From Desulfobulbaceae bacterium (GTDB lineage Bacteria > Desulfobacterota > Desulfobulbia > Desulfobulbales > Desulfobulbaceae), in NCBI GenBank assembly GCA_011322715.1, contig DRLX01000119.1:1-5369 (forward strand): a stretch of 5,369 nucleotides of DNA, written 5' to 3'. This document shows positions 4,074-5,369 of this stretch, piece by piece; position 1 is the first letter of the stretch, and the number at the start of each line of letters is the position of its first letter. Under the pieces are notes generated by a model. The model was not told the origin of the DNA. It did not search any database and saw only the letters and a list, made by a program, of their open reading frames with translations. A program made the translations under genes and the position numbers.

Positions 4074-5369
4074 ATGAGACGTGGAAAAATCATTATCTGT
4101 TTTCTGATTACTCTATTCATTGCAAAATTGCCGTCAGTTGCCTTTTCGGCAACATATTATGTTGATAGCAGCGCTGGTAATGACAACGATAATGGACTGT
4201 CTGTTAACACTGCATGGCGCACCATCGACAAGGCAAACGAGATGATGCCTCAGCTCCCCGTTGGCAGTGATGTCCTGTTCAAGCGGGGAGAGCAGTTCAG
4301 CGGACACTCACTTTACATTAGCGTGGGTGGAGTGGAAACTGATCCCATGGTCATAGGCGCTTATGGTGAGGGCCCCAAACCGGTTTTGAAAGATGATACA
4401 CATATCATTTGCACTCAGAAAGATTTGGGATATATCCATGTACAGGATATTTTTTTTCAGAACTCAGGGCCTGGTTCTGCGATTTATTTTGCCGCGGAAA
4501 ATCTGCACAATATTGCTGTATCCCGGGTGGATATCCGTGACTCCGATCAGAATGGGATCTTCATGGCTGCAGTAAATGGATATCTTATTGAGGATTGCAC
4601 TATTAGGAATTGTGGTCTCAGTGGAATAATTATCTATGGAACTGATCAAGACTGGCCACCAATCACCAACGGTGTCATTCGTGGTAATGAAATAGTTAAT
4701 ATGGATCCCGTTCATGGAGACGGTATCACCCTGCATAAATCAGACGGTGCCCGCCATGGCGATATCGGGCCCAATCATCTTCTGGAAAACAACCGGATAG
4801 GCAACTGTGGTGAGAATGCCTATGACCTGACCTCAGGCAACCACATCACCCTGCGACATTGTGAAGGATACGGGAGCAATGAAATAGAAGTTCTCATTGC
4901 AGCAGATGATGTCCGGATTGATCGCTGTTATTTCCACGATGGCAACAGAACCGGTATCTATATTGCCCCCTCAACAAGAGCCAGGATCAGTAACACTATT
5001 ATCAAAAATATGGCTGCATATTCTTTGACAATAGGGGACAGCAGTGGTAGCGGTATGCCGGTTACCGATGTGGAGATATTTCATAACACCATATACCATA
5101 CAGCCAATACATGGGTTATTAATGTCATTCAGGGCGTGCATGGCCTTCAGTTTAAAAACAATATAGTTTTTACTGAGACTACTGCGATACCACGCTTTGT
5201 ACGCTACCTTGTTGATTCCAGTTCGCCGGGGACCACTCAAAGTGATTTTAGTAACAATATCTGGTGGAGCACCAATGGAGACACGAATAAATTTGGTTGG
5301 GACAATGAAAAAAACGAGTTTTTTGCTTTTGCCCATTGGCAGGATATTTACCACCAGGGGAGCAACAGC
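4074..5369 (+). CDS. Secreted right-handed parallel beta-helix protein (partial, 3' end missing)
   Basis: The frame stays open for 432 codons from the ATG at 4074 to the right edge, with AGGAG at 4062-4066 giving a well-placed ribosome binding site. Residues 1-26 form a signal peptide: MRRGK, a hydrophobic core, and cleavage expected after FSA. The mature protein opens with TYYVDSSAGNDNDNG and later TAWRTIDKA, a hallmark start of secreted parallel beta-helix proteins, some of which are polysaccharide lyases or hydrolases. From about 90 to 370 there are irregular repeats of roughly 22 residues with N/D-G turns, such as VDIRDSDQNGIF, CTIRNCGLSGIIIYG, NRIGNCGENAYDL and CYFHDGNRTGIYI. These fit PbH1 coils. 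I cannot identify a catalytic centre or substrate; a role in processing or binding extracellular polysaccharide is the family-level inference. It lies 85 bases after the methyltransferase gene and seems functionally unrelated to it. Confidence 0.88.
   Translation, partial: MRRGKIIICFLITLFIAKLPSVAFSATYYVDSSAGNDNDNGLSVNTAWRTIDKANEMMPQLPVGSDVLFKRGEQFSGHSLYISVGGVETDPMVIGAYGEGPKPVLKDDTHIICTQKDLGYIHVQDIFFQNSGPGSAIYFAAENLHNIAVSRVDIRDSDQNGIFMAAVNGYLIEDCTIRNCGLSGIIIYGTDQDWPPITNGVIRGNEIVNMDPVHGDGITLHKSDGARHGDIGPNHLLENNRIGNCGENAYDLTSGNHITLRHCEGYGSNEIEVLIAADDVRIDRCYFHDGNRTGIYIAPSTRARISNTIIKNMAAYSLTIGDSSGSGMPVTDVEIFHNTIYHTANTWVINVIQGVHGLQFKNNIVFTETTAIPRFVRYLVDSSSPGTTQSDFSNNIWWSTNGDTNKFGWDNEKNEFFAFAHWQDIYHQGSNS

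Noticed and set aside
4971..5354. 127-codon minus-strand frame opposite the beta-helix gene
   Set aside because: It lies antisense to a frame with a signal peptide and typical beta-helix repeats, and it shows no ribosome binding site or domain.

Overview
The window looks like a stretch of chromosome from a Gram-negative bacterium of moderate GC content. My best guess is a member of the Desulfobacterota (Desulfobulbaceae-like). That guess rests on gene content: an FGE/SUMF1-type protein coupled to a tiny secreted protein, a LysM-RlpA protein, a flavin-residue-poor dodecin, and a secreted parallel beta-helix protein, separated by repeat-rich spacers. The taxonomic call is an inference, not a demonstrated fact. 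Every gene I can support lies on the plus strand.

Region 1 (1-306): the last 21 codons of a formylglycine-generating-enzyme-like (SUMF1 domain) protein, whose stop overlaps the start of an 80-residue secreted, lysine-rich small protein (ATGA junction, so probably translationally coupled). Region 2 (307-850): a gene-free spacer with hairpins and one copy of a palindromic repeat of about 87 bp. Region 3 (851-1976): a two-LysM plus RlpA-like double-psi barrel protein, expected to act on peptidoglycan but with no visible signal peptide, followed by a dodecin gene. Region 4 (1977-2688): the second, inverted copy of the 87-bp repeat, then a gene-free, AT-rich stretch holding an unusually dense set of inverted repeats, and finally a good sigma-70 promoter. 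Region 5 (2689-3988): truA (tRNA pseudouridine synthase) overlapping by 14 bp a SpoU/TrmH-type RNA 2'-O-methyltransferase, an apparent two-gene RNA-modification operon. Region 6 (3989-5369): a hairpin, then a secreted right-handed parallel beta-helix protein that runs off the right edge.

The functional links I can support are two. The FGE-like gene and the small secreted gene share a stop/start overlap. truA and the methyltransferase share a promoter and overlap, and both modify RNA. The RlpA-like gene, dodecin and beta-helix gene look like independent units. I see no sign of a defence system, CRISPR array, tRNA or intact transposon. The less ordinary items are the inverted 87-bp repeat pair around rlpA-like/dodecin, the nested inverted-repeat cluster at 2288-2513, the dodecin lacking the usual flavin-stacking tryptophan, the signal-less RlpA-like protein, and the small protein coupled to the FGE-like gene.
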